Shown here in pieces: positions 59,328 to 60,990 of a stretch of 60,990 nucleotides of DNA. How positions within the stretch are numbered: the first letter of the stretch is position 1; the number at the start of each line of letters is the position of its first letter. The notes under the pieces were generated by a model. The model worked only from the letters and a program-made list of their open reading frames with translations. It did not search any database and had not been told where the DNA came from. The translations under genes were made by a program, and so were the position numbers. The DNA is from an uncultured Acetatifactor sp. (GTDB taxonomy: Bacteria; Bacillota; Clostridia; Lachnospirales; Lachnospiraceae): contig CANQWM010000014.1 in assembly GCA_947627535.1 (NCBI GenBank), forward strand, positions 1 through 60,990. Direction: 5' to 3'.

Positions 59328-60434
59328 ATGACTTTGATAAACGACATTATTGAACCATTTGAATGGATTGATATGAGGGACGGTAAGGGAACCGTTTCCT
59401 TAGATGCAGGTAGTTACAGAGAGATATTTTTTCAGAGACATTCGGAGCAATTCGAATGTGATAATGGAAATGGCTATGATTGGGAATATTTTGCAGAAAT
59501 GTATTTGGAAAGTTGTTTTCCGGAAATGATAGGAAAGATTCAATTTGATTCAGAAGCAGATGAGTTCTGCATGTATTCAGATGAGAGAAGTGTATTGGAA
59601 GAGTTTTCAATAGAATTGAAAAAGGTAACGGATGATTTAGAAAATATGGAGGAAATTTGGAGTATAATCGGGGAAAGACATAAAGTTTATGTTGCGCTGG
59701 AACATACATCTTCTAAAGAGGTCGTGTTGTCCTATGTGGGAGTGACTAAATTGCCTTTAGAAGATCGTTTATCACAACACCAAATAGTGGGTAGAAATTT
59801 CATAAGTTTACTGTTAGTGGATTCATTTCCGGATTCCGATATGGCGAGAGGATACGAAGAGGTAATTGAAGAAATTATGACCAACCCAATGCTTAATAAA
59901 GGACATTTATTTATAAATCAGAATAATAGCATTCACCCCTACGCAGATAAGGATAGATACGAAAATGCTATTACAGTGGCAATAGGAGGAATGAGGCAAA
60001 GAGGGCATATGTCTCAGGAAGGGAGTTTAGTTGTACTGGATAATATATTGACCAATTTTGATGTAAGTACTATACATAACAATAGCAGGCATAAAGATCA
60101 ATCCGAACATCAGGTAGCGCCATTTGGCATAATGAAGTTGGATAATGGCATGTTTTCTGCTTGTTTAGATACCATATCATACAAAAAGGAAATTTTTTCT
60201 CTCAGAAGTGAGGAGGGGATAATGGGAAGTGGCTATGATTGGAACAAGGTAGCAGGAATACTATTGCGGAAATATGACATTTGTAAATCGGATAGTATAT
60301 ATTTTTCGTCAGAGGCAGATTTGTTTTGCGCATATTCAAAGAACCTGGAAACATTACAGGAGCTGGTTATGAAGATGAAAGAATTGTGCGAGAACGATAT
60401 AGAACTAAAGCGCATTGTTATGGATATGAAGTGA
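59328..60434 (+). CDS. Imm51 - GIY-YIG-like - Imm51 fusion protein
   Basis: A 368-residue protein with three domains. Residues 22-105 form an Imm51-type immunity domain (GYDWEYFAEMYLESCFPEMI, GKIQFDSEADEFCMYS). Residues 272-362 are a second, divergent Imm51 (GYDWNKVAGILLRKYDICKS, YFSSEADLFCAYSK). Between them residues 118-225 resemble a GIY-YIG nuclease: VYVAL at 120, YVG at 136-138, Arg147 and His151 in EDRLSQH, Glu177/178 in RGYEEVIEE and Asn in NQNNSIHP. In Rhs systems GIY-YIG domains are toxins, not parts of immunity proteins. AAAGGAG precedes the ATG. Activity of the central domain is unknown; it may be inactive. Confidence 0.7.
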   Translation: MTLINDIIEPFEWIDMRDGKGTVSLDAGSYREIFFQRHSEQFECDNGNGYDWEYFAEMYLESCFPEMIGKIQFDSEADEFCMYSDERSVLEEFSIELKKVTDDLENMEEIWSIIGERHKVYVALEHTSSKEVVLSYVGVTKLPLEDRLSQHQIVGRNFISLLLVDSFPDSDMARGYEEVIEEIMTNPMLNKGHLFINQNNSIHPYADKDRYENAITVAIGGMRQRGHMSQEGSLVVLDNILTNFDVSTIHNNSRHKDQSEHQVAPFGIMKLDNGMFSACLDTISYKKEIFSLRSEEGIMGSGYDWNKVAGILLRKYDICKSDSIYFSSEADLFCAYSKNLETLQELVMKMKELCENDIELKRIVMDMK

Positions 60435-60817
60435 TCTCTTATAGTCACGCGAAAGATACACAGGATTTATTATGAGATGCTTTACAAAAATGGGTAATAT
60501 ATAAAAAAGAGGGAGAGCTTTTTTTGCTAGCAATGTATTGGCTCATTATTAGCATCCTTTTCGAGGCTGTAAATTTTTCTGTGTCTATGGAAGAAAAATC
60601 CTTTCGGTAAGATTTGAGGGACTATCTCAAAGTTTGTGTAAACCTCCAAACTGATGTAAGATAAGATTATACAGTTTGGAAGTTTTATGTCATTGCCGTC
60701 TTTGATGGCAAGAAAAAACGAAAGTCTCTAATTCAGATCTGTATAAGCAGGTGCGCAGTTATGTCAGCTTTGAAAGGAAAAAATAATTCGCAATAATTCT
60801 GTTGAGAATAGGCTCTT
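60435..60817. other. intergenic stretch with terminator-like hairpin and IS-end-like sequence
   Basis: TCCAAACTG (60,645-60,653) pairs with CAGTTTGGA (60,672-60,680), followed by AGTTTT. Just before it, ACTATCTCAAAGTTTGTGTAAACC (in two runs, 60,621-60,644) resembles the terminal inverted repeat of IS256-like elements, but no matching transposase is present. No other gene was seen. Confidence 0.35.
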
Positions 60818-60990
60818 TTGAGAAAAAATGGTAAAATAAAAGAAAAAGTTTTTCGCAAAGGAGTCTGTACGAGCAGGAAACAAGAGAGGATTCGGAGAAA
60901 ACTGGAAAACAAGCCAATCGTGGAGTGTAATAAGATCAGGAGCAGGTATTGTCCTGACCTGTTCCGTGATTTTGCAGACACAAAAGATCC
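60818..60990 (+). CDS. transposase, N-terminal part, cut by window end
   Basis: An open frame from a TTG (60,818) to the window end, 57 codons: KNGKIKEKVFRKGVCTSRKQ, then KPIVECNKIRSRYCPDLFRD FADTKD in two parts. The NKIRSRYxPDLF and VKDPRH-like ending is typical of the start of ISNCY-type DDE transposases. Whether the gene is complete lies beyond the window. It may be the same family as the remnant at 5760-6031. Confidence 0.5.
   Translation, partial: MRKNGKIKEKVFRKGVCTSRKQERIRRKLENKPIVECNKIRSRYCPDLFRDFADTKD

Overview
The window looks like part of a chromosome of a spore-forming Firmicute, most likely a member of the Lachnospiraceae. The evidence is the spoIIAA-spoIIAB-sigF operon with spoVA genes, Gram-positive style lipoproteins, strong AGGAGG ribosome binding sites, TTGACA/TATAAT promoters, and many small proteins and DUF families typical of gut clostridia (DUF4143, DUF2812, DUF5721, DUF1294). 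No species can be named from the sequence alone. No rRNA, tRNA or CRISPR array was recognised.

Region 1 (about 1-10,560) is an AT-richer accessory segment full of decay. It holds an AAA/DUF4143 ATPase, an unrecognised 605-residue protein, a tandem structured repeat that folds as a four-way cloverleaf, and remnants of a conjugative-element helicase/methylase, a transposase, an HNH nuclease and a P-loop kinase. There are three toxin-antitoxin loci. Only the AbiEi/AbiEii pair is intact. The GNAT and ParE toxins are broken while their antitoxins remain open.

Region 2 (about 10,560-52,320) is GC-richer and core-like. On the minus strand lie an OB-fold-like lipoprotein and a four-gene carbohydrate-type (CUT1/Ugp-like) ABC importer, divergent from a PHP-family phosphoesterase. 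On the plus strand follow folC, a TPR/zinc-ribbon protein, the sigma-F operon, a GH25 lysozyme, spoVAB-spoVAA-spoVAC, an EAL phosphodiesterase, a trypsin-like protease, folD, a complete dipeptide/oligopeptide ABC importer with a fused double ATPase, a P-type Ca2+-ATPase, a GT39-like membrane protein, a nitroreductase, trpS, an SH3-repeat protein, spoVAD, a PadR/DUF2812 pair, a GH8 exo-oligoxylanase, an acyltransferase, ridA and spoVAE. A DUF11-repeat protein on the minus strand has a sigma-K type promoter. On the minus strand the segment ends with DUF5721, DUF1294 and argG. The spoVA genes, contiguous in Bacillus, are here spread over about 27 kb in three transcription units.

Region 3 (about 52,320-60,990) is again AT-rich and accessory. 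It has an Rpn-family nuclease, then the 3' remnant of an Rhs/YD-repeat toxin ending exactly at the Rhs core motif, then a run of probable immunity genes separated by further Rhs and toxin fragments: an ankyrin protein fused in frame to a second putative immunity protein, a broken DUF4304 gene, a pentapeptide-like protein, an unknown protein, a Syd/SUKH-like protein, and an Imm51 protein. The last carries a GIY-YIG-like domain between two Imm51 domains and is the most unusual gene of the window. The window ends inside a transposase gene.
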